Below are positions 1 to 7,897 of a stretch of 50,191 bases of DNA, piece after piece. Source of the DNA: Clostridiales bacterium (GTDB lineage Bacteria; Bacillota; Clostridia; Peptostreptococcales; Acidaminobacteraceae); NCBI GenBank assembly GCA_016933835.1, contig JAFGAC010000135.1:1-50191 (forward strand). The letters run 5' to 3'. Positions within the stretch are counted from its first letter, which is position 1; each line of letters opens with the position of its first letter. The position numbers and the translations under genes are program-made. The notes under the pieces are model-generated. The model did no database searches. It was not told the origin of the DNA and saw nothing but the letters and a program-made list of their open reading frames with translations.

Positions 1-563
1 GGTGAACCATTGCTTTTAAGTGGTATGCTGACAAGTCCCTGATCATTATGACTGAACATGAAGCCATATTTTTTCCCGATTTTATTGAGTTCATTAATTA
101 AGTCCTGTGTTTTCTTATTATACTCACCCATTAAAATTGCACGTGCATTTTCATAATCTCTGCTGATAAAAACTTCAATTATCTGACTTCTTATGAGTAA
201 CATTGTTCTCTCAATAATTTTAGATATTTTTTTTGCCCCGCCTCTTTCTAATGAAATCGCAATAGGATTATGAGGGTTCTTAAAATTGAAAACATAAATC
301 CAATCATTTATTTTCTCTTTTTTTATTGCAAACGTATCTGTTATCAATTTGACATAGCTATTTCTTCCTGTACCCCAAGCGCCAGAAACATAGATGTTAT
401 ATCCTTTTTTATCCATTTTGAGTCCGAAATCCATCGCTTTTACAGCACGATCTTGGCCTATTATTCCTTGCAAAGGTATTAAATCTTCTGTAGTTTCAAA
501 ATCAAAATTTTTAGTATCACATACTTTATATAATTTTTCTTCAGATAATCTATATTTTTCCAT
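1..563 (-). CDS. Lon-family AAA+ ATP-dependent protease (LonB-like), partial
   Basis: This gene runs off the left edge of the window, so only about 187 N-terminal residues are visible; no stop interrupts the frame. After a start at 563, preceded by a G-rich ribosome site (AGGGGGG), the protein reads MEKYRLSEEKLYKV, then DFETTEDLIPLQGIIGQDRA and a P-loop-like GAWGTGRNSY near residues 61-70. This order (FETT..L.PL.GIIGQ.RA, GYNI.VSG..GTGR) is typical of the large Lon_2/AAA_32 family, whose missing C-terminal part carries the AAA core and a Ser-Lys Lon protease domain. Its likely role is ATP-driven degradation of cytoplasmic proteins. It is separated from tagA by a terminator, so it is probably its own transcription unit. 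The family assignment is firm from motifs; protease activity cannot be checked because that domain lies outside the window. Confidence 0.85.
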   Translation of the reverse strand, partial: MEKYRLSEEKLYKVCDTKNFDFETTEDLIPLQGIIGQDRAVKAMDFGLKMDKKGYNIYVSGAWGTGRNSYVKLITDTFAIKKEKINDWIYVFNFKNPHNPIAISLERGGAKKISKIIERTMLLIRSQIIEVFISRDYENARAILMGEYNKKTQDLINELNKIGKKYGFMFSHNDQGLVSIPLKSNGS

Positions 564-603
564 TTCAATCCCCCCTACGAAGATTTAATACCCGTTATAA
601 CAT

Positions 604-630
604 AAAAAAAAACCACTATTTCAGCGGTTA
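604..630 (-). terminator. Rho-independent terminator after tagA
   Basis: On the minus strand AACCGC and GTGGTT form a six-pair stem with one G-U pair around the loop TGAAATA, followed by a run of about nine T. The tagA stop codon TGA lies in the loop, so it ends the long leftward run that may start at 10338. Confidence 0.8.
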
Positions 631-1358
631 AATATTTTTTCATAATAAATTTTAAATAAAAACTGTGGGATGACCATCATTCTAAAAAAACGAGTAGGTT
701 GTTTCAATAACCTATATAACCATTCAAATCCTGAATTTATAAACACTTTTGGTGCTCTTTTTGATCGTCCGGCCCAAACATCAATGCTTCCTCCAACTCC
801 AATTGCAACATTTACATTTAAAAGGCTCTTATTTTTATATATCCATTTTTCTTGTTTTGGAGCTCCCAACGCAACAAATAATATATCTGGTTTTTTTTCA
901 TTGATCATGTCAATGATTTTAAACTCTTCTTGTTCATTGAAATAACCATGATAAGTTCCTCTAATATCTATATTGTGAAATGTTGCTTTTATTCTTTTGG
1001 CAGCTTCTTCTGCAATCCCTTTTCCTCCACCTAAGATAAAAATTGAACTTCCTGTTCGATCACAATATTCAAGAATTCTCGTCATAAAATCAATACCGGC
1101 AATTTTCTCTATAGCCCCCAAATTTCTTATTCGCGATGCTAGGACTAAGCCGAACCCATCAGGTATATTCATATCTGATTCATTCAATATGTCTTTAAAC
1201 TCAATATCTTTTTCAGCCATCATGACCATTTCTGTATTTGGAGTAAAAATCATTCTGAATCTATTGCCCTTAGAAAATTGAATGAATTTTTTAAAAGCTT
1301 CATCAAATCCCATCTTATAAATCGGGACATCCATTATTCTCACTGTATTAGTATCCAT
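621..1358 (-). CDS. tagA: WecG/TagA/CpsF-family glycosyltransferase
   Basis: The 245-residue protein matches the WecG/TagA family in length and motifs. TagA transfers N-acetylmannosamine to undecaprenyl-PP-GlcNAc, the first committed step of wall teichoic acid linkage-unit synthesis, at the inner membrane face. Visible marks are FTPNTEMVMMAEKD (Thr39) and NIPDGFGLVLA (Asp67), which align with the active-site Thr and Asp described for TagA, then FILGGGKGIAEEAA and PDILFVALGAPKQEKWI, and a basic aromatic C-terminus (FEWLYRLLKQPTRFFRM) of the kind that mediates membrane association. The start at 1358 has GAGGAAGG upstream. It follows a secreted wall-type protein by 18 bases. The exact acceptor sugar is inferred, since the family also includes capsule and enterobacterial common antigen enzymes. 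Confidence 0.9.
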   Translation of the reverse strand: MDTNTVRIMDVPIYKMGFDEAFKKFIQFSKGNRFRMIFTPNTEMVMMAEKDIEFKDILNESDMNIPDGFGLVLASRIRNLGAIEKIAGIDFMTRILEYCDRTGSSIFILGGGKGIAEEAAKRIKATFHNIDIRGTYHGYFNEQEEFKIIDMINEKKPDILFVALGAPKQEKWIYKNKSLLNVNVAIGVGGSIDVWAGRSKRAPKVFINSGFEWLYRLLKQPTRFFRMMVIPQFLFKIYYEKIFNR

Positions 1359-1376
1359 ATGTATTCCTTCCTCTAT

Positions 1377-1820
1377 CTAATTCGCATAGTCAATCGAATA
1401 TGTACCTTTAATCATAATCCAAGATTCTGATTGGAAAATCAATCCTCTCCCATCATCTAATGGGCAGATCAGAAGATGATTCAATTCTATCATCTCATTC
1501 ATTCCTACATCTTTTCCAGCAGTTATATCTGCTAATCCGCCTTTTTCACTGACAAAAGCTTTTGCTTTTCCTGCTCGGAGTATTATCTCTGTGCTATTCC
1601 CAAATTCAACGATGTCCCCATTATCAACTTTTAGTACTTCAAAATTTGAATTGTTGGGTATTATAGTATCTGAATCTATATCTGATAGCCGCATTTCAAG
1701 ATAACTCAAAGTAATCAATGGATCGGCAGGTGTACCAGCACTTATATCACTGTACACTGCTGCACTTAGAGAAATTATTATTAAAATACTTATGATCCAA
1801 ATATGTCTATTCCTCTTCAT
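1377..1820 (-). CDS. Conserved secreted/membrane-anchored protein of unknown function
   Basis: I place the start at 1820 (MKRNRHIWIISIL), because AAAGGA lies seven to eight bases before this ATG; a longer reading frame starting at 1847 has no such site and runs into mazF. The product is 147 residues. Residues 1-28 are a basic stretch followed by a hydrophobic helix, i.e. a signal peptide or single anchor. The rest reads GTPADPLITLSYLEMRL, then VLKVDNGDIVEFGNSTEIILRAGKA, GGLADITAGKD and LLICPLDDGRGL. I recognise this pattern as a widespread clostridial family (short secreted proteins with DPL.T.SY, EIILR.GKA and DGRG) that has no established function. Its place between mazF and tagA hints at a cell-wall role, which is inference only. 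Confidence 0.75.
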   Translation of the reverse strand: MKRNRHIWIISILIIISLSAAVYSDISAGTPADPLITLSYLEMRLSDIDSDTIIPNNSNFEVLKVDNGDIVEFGNSTEIILRAGKAKAFVSEKGGLADITAGKDVGMNEMIELNHLLICPLDDGRGLIFQSESWIMIKGTYSIDYAN

Positions 1821-1821
1821 T

Positions 1822-2178
1822 TCAGTTTTCCTTTCTGTACAGTCCAAGACTTATATAAAGAGCTTTATCCACTTCCTGCATCAAATCAATAGGCAATATA
1901 CCTATTTTCTGCAACAATCTTTTTTTATCAATCGTTCGTATTTGCTCGGTCAGCACCACTGAGTCCTTTGATAAACCCGCAATATCTTGATTGATGACAA
2001 CATGAGTCGGCATTTTAGTTTTAGTGACACACGCCGTTATCGCTGCTATAATGACAGTTGGGCTGTATTTATTTCCTATGTCATTTTGTATGACTAAAAC
2101 CGGTCTTGATCCCCCCTGTTCTGAACCGATAACTGGATTCAAATCTGCAAGGACGATATCACCTCTTCTAATCTTCAT
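1822..2178 (-). CDS. mazF: MazF/PemK-type mRNA interferase toxin (EndoA)
   Basis: The protein of 118 residues is nearly the length of Bacillus EndoA (116) and matches it through [57 protein letters not shown] and KALYISLGL. These toxins cleave mRNA at short sequences when freed from antitoxin. The conserved Arg of GSEQGGSRP and the Thr/Ser region around EQIRT form the known active site. The ATG at 2178 has AGGTG seven bases upstream; ATG at 2181 is possible but closer to the site. The start overlaps the end of the antitoxin gene by 11 bases, a usual sign of translational coupling. The pair lies directly downstream of alr, as in Bacillus subtilis (acpS, alr, ndoAI, ndoA). Confidence 0.93.
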   Translation of the reverse strand: MKIRRGDIVLADLNPVIGSEQGGSRPVLVIQNDIGNKYSPTVIIAAITACVTKTKMPTHVVINQDIAGLSKDSVVLTEQIRTIDKKRLLQKIGILPIDLMQEVDKALYISLGLYRKEN

Positions 2179-2410
2179 CATGATACACCTGTATAATCCC
2201 TTTTTCATAAATAATAAGATTATCAAAGTCTTCTCTCAATCCAATTTCACTATACTCCTGATTGAATGCCGCCATTTCTCTGTATCCATTTTTTAAGTTC
2301 AGCAAGAAATTTTCTTTTGATTCATAAATAATTTCAGGTAGTACCCTAGCTAATTGCTCTTCTTTTTTTAGTTCTTTTACATAAATCAGTGGAATATTTA
2401 TAAATTTCAA
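2168..2410 (-). CDS. MazE/EndoAI-like antitoxin, short N-terminus
   Basis: This 80-residue protein directly precedes and overlaps mazF, so it is the cognate antitoxin by position. The C-terminal half resembles EndoAI ([22 protein letters not shown], compare the RRGYMEMAKIN region of EndoAI), the part that occupies the toxin. The N-terminal ribbon-helix-helix DNA-binding part is poorly conserved: [15 protein letters not shown] could be the beta strand and first turn, but the segment is shorter than in Bacillus. The start is TTG at 2410 behind AGGGGGGAG; a stop lies upstream in frame, so no longer version exists. Whether it still binds DNA and autoregulates is open. Confidence 0.75.
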   Translation of the reverse strand: MKFINIPLIYVKELKKEEQLARVLPEIIYESKENFLLNLKNGYREMAAFNQEYSEIGLREDFDNLIIYEKGIIQVYHDED

Positions 2411-2438
2411 AGAACTCCCCCCTAGCTTATTATCTATA

Positions 2439-3572
2439 TTATACAGTTAATTTTTCAATGTAGTCTATATATTCAATCATCTTTCCATTTTCGATATACA
2501 TTCTTGGCACTCTTTTACCTATCATACAAACAACTTCATAATTTATTGTCCCAATATTTCCGGCAACTTCATCAATAGAAATATTCTCTCCAAAAAGTTC
2601 AACAATATCACCTCTGTGAATATCAAGTCCGTCACCATCCATTACACATTGGTCCATGCATATTCTTCCTAAAATAGATTTCCGCGTGCCATTGAAGGAA
2701 ACGACTGCTTTTCCTGTCAATAATCTTGTCCAACCATCTGCATACCCCAAAGGCAATGTCACAACCTTTTTCTTGTTTTCAGCAATGTATATATGGCCAT
2801 AACTGACCCCATCATCTATATCAATCTCCTTGACAAGTGAAGCCTTTGCTTTCAACGACATGACCTGCTTGAGTTTCACATCTTCATGATTTACCTCATC
2901 AGAAGGATACAATCCATATAACATGATACCCGCTCTAACCATATCATATCTGTATTCAGGAAAATCAATTATCCCCGCACTATTTGAAACGTGTTTTATG
3001 GGAATTTCAATCCCTAAATTTTCGATTTTTTTCAAGACTCCTTCAAACCTCTCAACCTGAAGATGTGTAAAAGTTTTATCTGTTTCATCAGCTTTAGCAA
3101 AATGTGTATAAATTCCCTCTATATGCAAATCATTCAACATGACTGTTTTTTCAATATCCTGGTCGTCAGGCCTGAATCCAAGTCTGCCCATTCCTGTATC
3201 TATTTTTAAATGAACACTGATCTTCATTTTATTTTCAACGATATATTTTGCTTGTGCATATTCATAAATTGTCAAAATAATATTATTTTTCTCTGCCAGA
3301 AAAAAATCTTCTTCTTGTGTATACCCCAAAACGAAAATTGGTGTTTCTGGATAAATTCCTCTTAACTCCATAGCTTCTGAAAATGTCGCAACAGCAAATC
3401 TGTCTGCGCCATTATCCAATAAAGTTCTGCCTATTACACTTGCCCCATGACCATACCCATCAGCCTTTATAACTGCTGTAATCAATGCCTTTCCATCTAC
3501 TAATCGTCTTACCTCACGTATATTGTGAGCCAAATTATCCAAATTTATTTCAGCCCAAACTGGTCTCGCCAT
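2439..3572 (-). CDS. alr: Alanine racemase
   Basis: Alr converts L-alanine to D-alanine for peptidoglycan using PLP. The 377-residue length is typical. AVIKADGYGHGA carries the PLP lysine (Lys36), LHLKIDTGMGRLGF and HFAKADE follow in the TIM barrel, and DDGVSYGHIY near residue 260 carries the second catalytic base, Tyr. The C-terminal beta domain begins near VVTLPLGYADGW. It starts with ATG at 3572 after GGAGGAG, three bases downstream of acpS, and leads into the toxin-antitoxin pair; this gene order is the one found in bacilli. A short sequence gap and no terminator before 2410 suggest one transcript. Confidence 0.96.
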   Translation of the reverse strand: MARPVWAEINLDNLAHNIREVRRLVDGKALITAVIKADGYGHGASVIGRTLLDNGADRFAVATFSEAMELRGIYPETPIFVLGYTQEEDFFLAEKNNIILTIYEYAQAKYIVENKMKISVHLKIDTGMGRLGFRPDDQDIEKTVMLNDLHIEGIYTHFAKADETDKTFTHLQVERFEGVLKKIENLGIEIPIKHVSNSAGIIDFPEYRYDMVRAGIMLYGLYPSDEVNHEDVKLKQVMSLKAKASLVKEIDIDDGVSYGHIYIAENKKKVVTLPLGYADGWTRLLTGKAVVSFNGTRKSILGRICMDQCVMDGDGLDIHRGDIVELFGENISIDEVAGNIGTINYEVVCMIGKRVPRMYIENGKMIEYIDYIEKLTV

Positions 3573-3575
3573 TAT

Positions 3576-3959
3576 TTACTCCTCCTGTTCATCTGTTCCA
3601 ATTGCATAAGCAACTGTATCTTTTTTTGAATGTGACAAGGTTATTAAAATTTTCTTTATTCCCATTGCATCTGCAATCATTTTAGCACCATTAGAAAGAA
3701 TGACATAGGGTTTTCCTAAATCATCTCTCATTATTTCTATATCCGTCCATTTAAAATTACTTATTCCAGTCCCAAGTACTTTTGATACAGCTTCTTTCCC
3801 TGCAAAATTCGCGGCTATTGAGAAAACATTATTTTGTCTAGAATTGAACCATGAGCGCTCCCTATCAGAAAAAATTCTTATCATGAATTTTTCGTTTTTA
3901 TTGATTGCTTTTTCAATTCTTTCTATTTCAATAATATCCACACCGATACCTATAATCAT
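3576..3959 (-). CDS. acpS: Holo-[acyl-carrier-protein] synthase
   Basis: AcpS moves the 4'-phosphopantetheine arm from CoA to a serine of acyl carrier protein. The 127-residue product has the full set of family marks: MIIGIGVDIIEIERIEKAI with the metal-binding Asp8, and SIAANFAGKEAVSKVLGTG with the second acidic ligand, then ILITLSHSKKDTVAYAIG. A ribosome site (GGTGG) lies before the ATG. It sits ten bases after an Opp-type ATPase gene and three bases before alr, so it is probably co-transcribed with both. Confidence 0.95.
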   Translation of the reverse strand: MIIGIGVDIIEIERIEKAINKNEKFMIRIFSDRERSWFNSRQNNVFSIAANFAGKEAVSKVLGTGISNFKWTDIEIMRDDLGKPYVILSNGAKMIADAMGIKKILITLSHSKKDTVAYAIGTDEQEE

Positions 3960-3968
3960 TTGACCACC

Positions 3969-4745
3969 TTACTTAAATGAATTGATGAGCTGTTGTGTGT
4001 ACGCATTTTTAGGATGATTCATCACATCATCAATTTTCCCGATTTCAACTAACTCACCATCTTTCATGACACCAATATGCGTGCAAAATTTTCGCGCCAA
4101 ATACAAATCATGTGTTATAAAAAGATACGTGAGTGACATTTCTTTTTTTAAATCTATTAAAAGGTTCATTATTTGACCTTGCATTGACACATCAAGCGCT
4201 GAAACTGGTTCATCAAGGACTAAAAACTTTGGATTGCTTGCAATTGCACGGGCGATAATTACTCTTTGTCTTTGACCGCCACTAAGCTGAAATGGCAATT
4301 TATCTTTATACACTTCATCTAAACCAACTTGCTTCAACAGTTCATTTATTTTTATAATTATATCACTTTGCTGCAATTTGAGGTGGATGTTTAAGGGTTC
4401 GGATAATAATTCTTCAACTGATCTTTTGGGATCCAATGGATTTTGAGCCATCTGAAAGACAATTTGAATATCTTTTCTCAGCTTTCTCATTTCCTTTTCC
4501 TCTATGTCAAATAAATTTTGACCGTGAAATCTCACTTCCCCTTTATCGGGCATCATTAAATTGGTTACTATCTTACCGAGTGTTGATTTCCCACTTCCTG
4601 ATTCACCTATTAATCCAAAAATAGAACCACTTTCAATCGAAAAAGAAATTTTATTCAAAGCTTTTATTCGACTAGGCTTTTCAAAAGGTGTTTTCTGTAT
4701 GATAAATTCTTTTGAGATATTCACAATTTCAATTATATTCGACAT
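3969..4745 (-). CDS. OppF/DppF-type peptide ABC transporter ATPase
   Basis: This is one of two nucleotide-binding subunits of the unusual transporter encoded at 3969-10338. The 258 residues show Walker A GESGSGKST, Q-loop QMAQNPLD, signature LSGGQRQRV and Walker B FLVLDEPVSALD, all intact, then the H-loop FITHDL. It lacks most of the usual oligopeptide-binding C-terminal extension with its Cys motif, ending soon after AYTQQLINSF. The gene starts one base after the stop of the OppD-like gene, so translation is probably coupled. Substrate cannot be told from this subunit. Confidence 0.9.
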   Translation of the reverse strand: MSNIIEIVNISKEFIIQKTPFEKPSRIKALNKISFSIESGSIFGLIGESGSGKSTLGKIVTNLMMPDKGEVRFHGQNLFDIEEKEMRKLRKDIQIVFQMAQNPLDPKRSVEELLSEPLNIHLKLQQSDIIIKINELLKQVGLDEVYKDKLPFQLSGGQRQRVIIARAIASNPKFLVLDEPVSALDVSMQGQIMNLLIDLKKEMSLTYLFITHDLYLARKFCTHIGVMKDGELVEIGKIDDVMNHPKNAYTQQLINSFK

Positions 4746-4746
4746 T

Positions 4747-5709
4747 TTAAAACCTCTCTTTATATTTTACACATCTTACATTATGATTGTCAAAACTTAT
4801 CATTTCCGGTATTTTTATTTCACAATCTAAATTTTTTTCAGAACATCTATCAATAAAAGGACACTGTTCTTTAAATTTTTTTGGGTTTTCAGGTGACCCT
4901 TCCATCGAGTAAAATCTTTCTTCAGTATTTTCAATCGATGCCACACATTTCATTAATTCCTTCGTATATGGATGCATCGGCATATTCATTACATCCTTAT
5001 AATTTCCTTCTTCTAAAACGAGTCCTCCATACATGACATATATTCTATCAGCAAGATATTTAACTACGTCAAAGTCATGTGTGATTACAATTATTGATAT
5101 TCCCTTTTCTTCATTAATTGTTTTAAGTACATCAAGAATCACCTTTTTTAGCGATGCATCAATCGAGCTGGTAGGCTCATCCGCAATAATAAGTGGCGGT
5201 TCTAGTATGATGCTCATTGCGAAAACGACTCTTTGAGCCAATCCACCACTCAGCTGATGCACATACATATTCATGATGACATCCGGATTTTCAATTCCAA
5301 CATCACGCAAGGATTTGACAATTTGATTTTTATCAATTTTCACTTTGTGAATTTTCGATAGTTCCTTAAATTGCTTGTACACCGTTTGATACGGATTAAG
5401 TGCGTCAGATGGGTTTTGCGGTATATAAGCAATTTTTTTAAATCTCAATTTTGTCATTTCATTGTCGTTCATTTTAGTGATTTCCTGATTCTCAAAGAAA
5501 ATTGTGCCATCATCATTGATTATTTCCTCTTCAGCAATCCTAAAGATGGATTTAGCAGTCACAGATTTACCTGAACCTGATTCACCAAGGATTCCAACAA
5601 TTTCACCAGAATTGACAAAAAAATCAACTCCTCGGACAACTTTTACGAATTCTCCCTCCATCATAAATCCCAAATTCACATTTTTCATTTCTAATATTTT
5701 AATTGTCAT
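4747..5709 (-). CDS. OppD/DppD-type peptide ABC transporter ATPase
   Basis: The second ATPase has 320 residues. Walker A is GESGSGKSV, the Q-loop reads IPQNPSDALNPYQT, and Walker B is LIIADEPTSSID with the H-loop VITHDFD. The signature reads HQLSGGLAQRV instead of the usual LSGGM.QRV, a mild variant. The C-terminus has the oligopeptide/dipeptide transporter domain with four cysteines (CPFIDRCSEKNLDC and the late RCVKY), which in related transporters holds an iron-sulfur cluster. It lies between the fused OppC-like permease and the OppF-like ATPase, giving the gene order B-C-D-F without an A (binding protein) gene. Confidence 0.9.
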   Translation of the reverse strand: MTIKILEMKNVNLGFMMEGEFVKVVRGVDFFVNSGEIVGILGESGSGKSVTAKSIFRIAEEEIINDDGTIFFENQEITKMNDNEMTKLRFKKIAYIPQNPSDALNPYQTVYKQFKELSKIHKVKIDKNQIVKSLRDVGIENPDVIMNMYVHQLSGGLAQRVVFAMSIILEPPLIIADEPTSSIDASLKKVILDVLKTINEEKGISIIVITHDFDVVKYLADRIYVMYGGLVLEEGNYKDVMNMPMHPYTKELMKCVASIENTEERFYSMEGSPENPKKFKEQCPFIDRCSEKNLDCEIKIPEMISFDNHNVRCVKYKERF

Positions 5710-5719
5710 TATAAATCTC

Positions 5720-7897
5720 CTAGTGTGCGTTATTTATAATTAAATCTACAAGGTTCTTTCCAAATTCATCGATCGAGTAATTCTCACTGCCTTCAGTCTC
5801 AAACAACAATGTTGTCATACCATTATTCAAATATAGATAACTGTTTTGAGAATCTATCGGTATCGGAATATCACTTATTATCGGTTTCATCAAATCATTT
5901 AATTGATTTGCAAAAGTAAATCCATAATAACGGGTTATCGGTGATAATTCATCAGAAAATTTAATTTTATCAAACTTCCCAGAATGTATATTGGTTAAAT
6001 CCAAATATAATATGACATTTTTTTGAGGAAAAACTTGATGCTCTGAGAAATATTGAACACCATCCTCTTTATCAGGATAAAAAATAAAAATAATTGATTT
6101 TTTTAACATATCTTCATTTTCTTTAATACTTTTTACTAACCCTAGATAGAAGTTCAAAACCTCATAACTGTTTTCTTGATTTATAAACCCATAATCCATG
6201 CCTATGATAATTGCCTTCTTTGATAAAACAGGATCTTTACCTTCGATAAATCCAATAATGTTACTGGCTTCATTCTGATAGGATTTTGAATTCAATGAAA
6301 GCGATAATGAAGTATCTTCTTTAGATAAAATATCTTTGAACGAATCTTCGAGTACTATGAAAAAATCCGGATTGTTTTCTGAATCAATATAACTTATATT
6401 TGATGAAGTAGTGATAATCCCCTTAGCACCTTCCTCAGCAAAATATTCAGCATTATTTTCAATCGCTTCAAATGTTATGATATCTGAATTTACATAGACC
6501 AATCGATTATTGATGTCAATATCTGTGATATCATAAAAGTTTTCTGTAATATTTACAATATCATATGCAAATTCACCGACAAGTCCTGTTTTTATCATAA
6601 TATCTTCTCCGAATTCCAGAACTTTTTCACCACTTTCACTCATCAAAGAAATCATGCTGTTTTCAAAATACAATTTATTGATGCCACTTATTTTTTGAGA
6701 ATATGTATCTTTAAGTTTATCAATGCCTAATTCATTAAAATAATTTTCAATGTATTTTCCAGTCACCGTAGATTCTTCGGAACCCTCTATAATATTTTTG
6801 TAATTATATCCTATTTCATTGACCGCAAAATACTGATAATTGTCTTCTAATCGTGACACAATAATTGATCCCAGCAAGATTGAAGATATTACAATTGCAA
6901 CAAAAAAAGTTATTTGAAGGTCTTTTGTTGTCTTAGAATCCCTTTTGACCATTCCTTTCATTCCACTAATCAACTTCGAATTTTTCTTTTGAAGTTCAAT
7001 TCTAATACCTTCCCCAAATAAATTAAAAGCAAGAACGCTAATTACAAAAAATGCAGTTGCGGAGAAAACAATCCATGGTGCACTTCTGATAAATTCTTTA
7101 GCTGCACCAAGAAGACCTGACCATTCAGGTTCATAGGGCAAGTTATAATATGAATACCCCTGATTTCCTGAATTGCTGATAATTCTTATATTTCCAACAA
7201 ATACTCCAAAAATACCCAGTTGCATCATCAATGTCAGCACTCGTGATATTTCCATGAAAAATAAAACAACGATTTCAGGAAGAAGATGTGGCAACACATT
7301 GTTCAAAGCAATTCTAAATTTCGTCTTGCCAATTGCTTTTTCACTCAGTATAAATGTCTCCTCCATAATTTTAGACGTGCCTTCATATATCATATTACCG
7401 ATTCTGGCCCATCCGATTATTGTTAAAGTTGAAATGAAAACAAGAATTGATTGCAATTTATATAAACTGGTAAAAAAATCCAATTTCAACACAAGAATAC
7501 CAATAAGCAGTGGTGGTATCGTCGTTAAAACAATATTGAATTGATCAATGATACTTTTCCCTGATCTAAAGCCCATTGCACCTGCAATTCCGAATGGAAT
7601 AGCTAGCAAAAATCTTAAAAATGTAATCCCAAGTGCTAGAGTCAATGTCAATCTTGTCCCATTGACTACTAAACTCCAAATGTCTCTACCTACTTCATCT
7701 GACCCTAGAACATAATTATCACCTGGTTCGAAAGGTGGTGTCATTATTATCAACTTACCATTTTCGTCTATATATGTATGTACAAGGGTCATAGCATATG
7801 GATTGCTTTCTGTAAACAGACTAGGAAAAATGGCTATGCTCAACAATATAAAAATCAGTATAATTCCAAAGATCAAAGGAATATTCATATTCTTCAT
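5720..7897 (-). CDS. OppC-like ABC permease fused to degenerate M28-peptidase-like ectodomain
   Basis: At 725 residues this is more than twice the usual OppC length. Residues 1-300 are a normal OppC: N-terminal membrane helix, LGSDEVGRDIWS at 64-75, then several helices with an EAA-type loop near 182-207 (EKAIGKTKFRIALNN). After the last permease helix (275-297) comes an extra helix at 328-348, which should carry the remaining 375 residues outside the cell. That part has a PA-like segment (DIITFEAIENNAEYFAEEGAKGI) and an M28-like segment: ASNIIGFIEGKDP, KAIIIGMDYGF at 562-571 where M28 enzymes have GAHYDH, and FIFYPDKEDG near 604-613 where they have the catalytic Glu-Glu. The metal ligands are mostly gone, so it is probably a binding or scaffold domain. 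Four bases overlap the upstream gene. Confidence 0.85.
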   Translation of the reverse strand: MKNMNIPLIFGIILIFILLSIAIFPSLFTESNPYAMTLVHTYIDENGKLIIMTPPFEPGDNYVLGSDEVGRDIWSLVVNGTRLTLTLALGITFLRFLLAIPFGIAGAMGFRSGKSIIDQFNIVLTTIPPLLIGILVLKLDFFTSLYKLQSILVFISTLTIIGWARIGNMIYEGTSKIMEETFILSEKAIGKTKFRIALNNVLPHLLPEIVVLFFMEISRVLTLMMQLGIFGVFVGNIRIISNSGNQGYSYYNLPYEPEWSGLLGAAKEFIRSAPWIVFSATAFFVISVLAFNLFGEGIRIELQKKNSKLISGMKGMVKRDSKTTKDLQITFFVAIVISSILLGSIIVSRLEDNYQYFAVNEIGYNYKNIIEGSEESTVTGKYIENYFNELGIDKLKDTYSQKISGINKLYFENSMISLMSESGEKVLEFGEDIMIKTGLVGEFAYDIVNITENFYDITDIDINNRLVYVNSDIITFEAIENNAEYFAEEGAKGIITTSSNISYIDSENNPDFFIVLEDSFKDILSKEDTSLSLSLNSKSYQNEASNIIGFIEGKDPVLSKKAIIIGMDYGFINQENSYEVLNFYLGLVKSIKENEDMLKKSIIFIFYPDKEDGVQYFSEHQVFPQKNVILYLDLTNIHSGKFDKIKFSDELSPITRYYGFTFANQLNDLMKPIISDIPIPIDSQNSYLYLNNGMTTLLFETEGSENYSIDEFGKNLVDLIINNAH

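Noticed and set aside
270-588. Two rightward reading frames at the left edge
   Set aside because: They are shadows of the leftward Lon-family gene, whose frame is open through this whole stretch and has clear family motifs.
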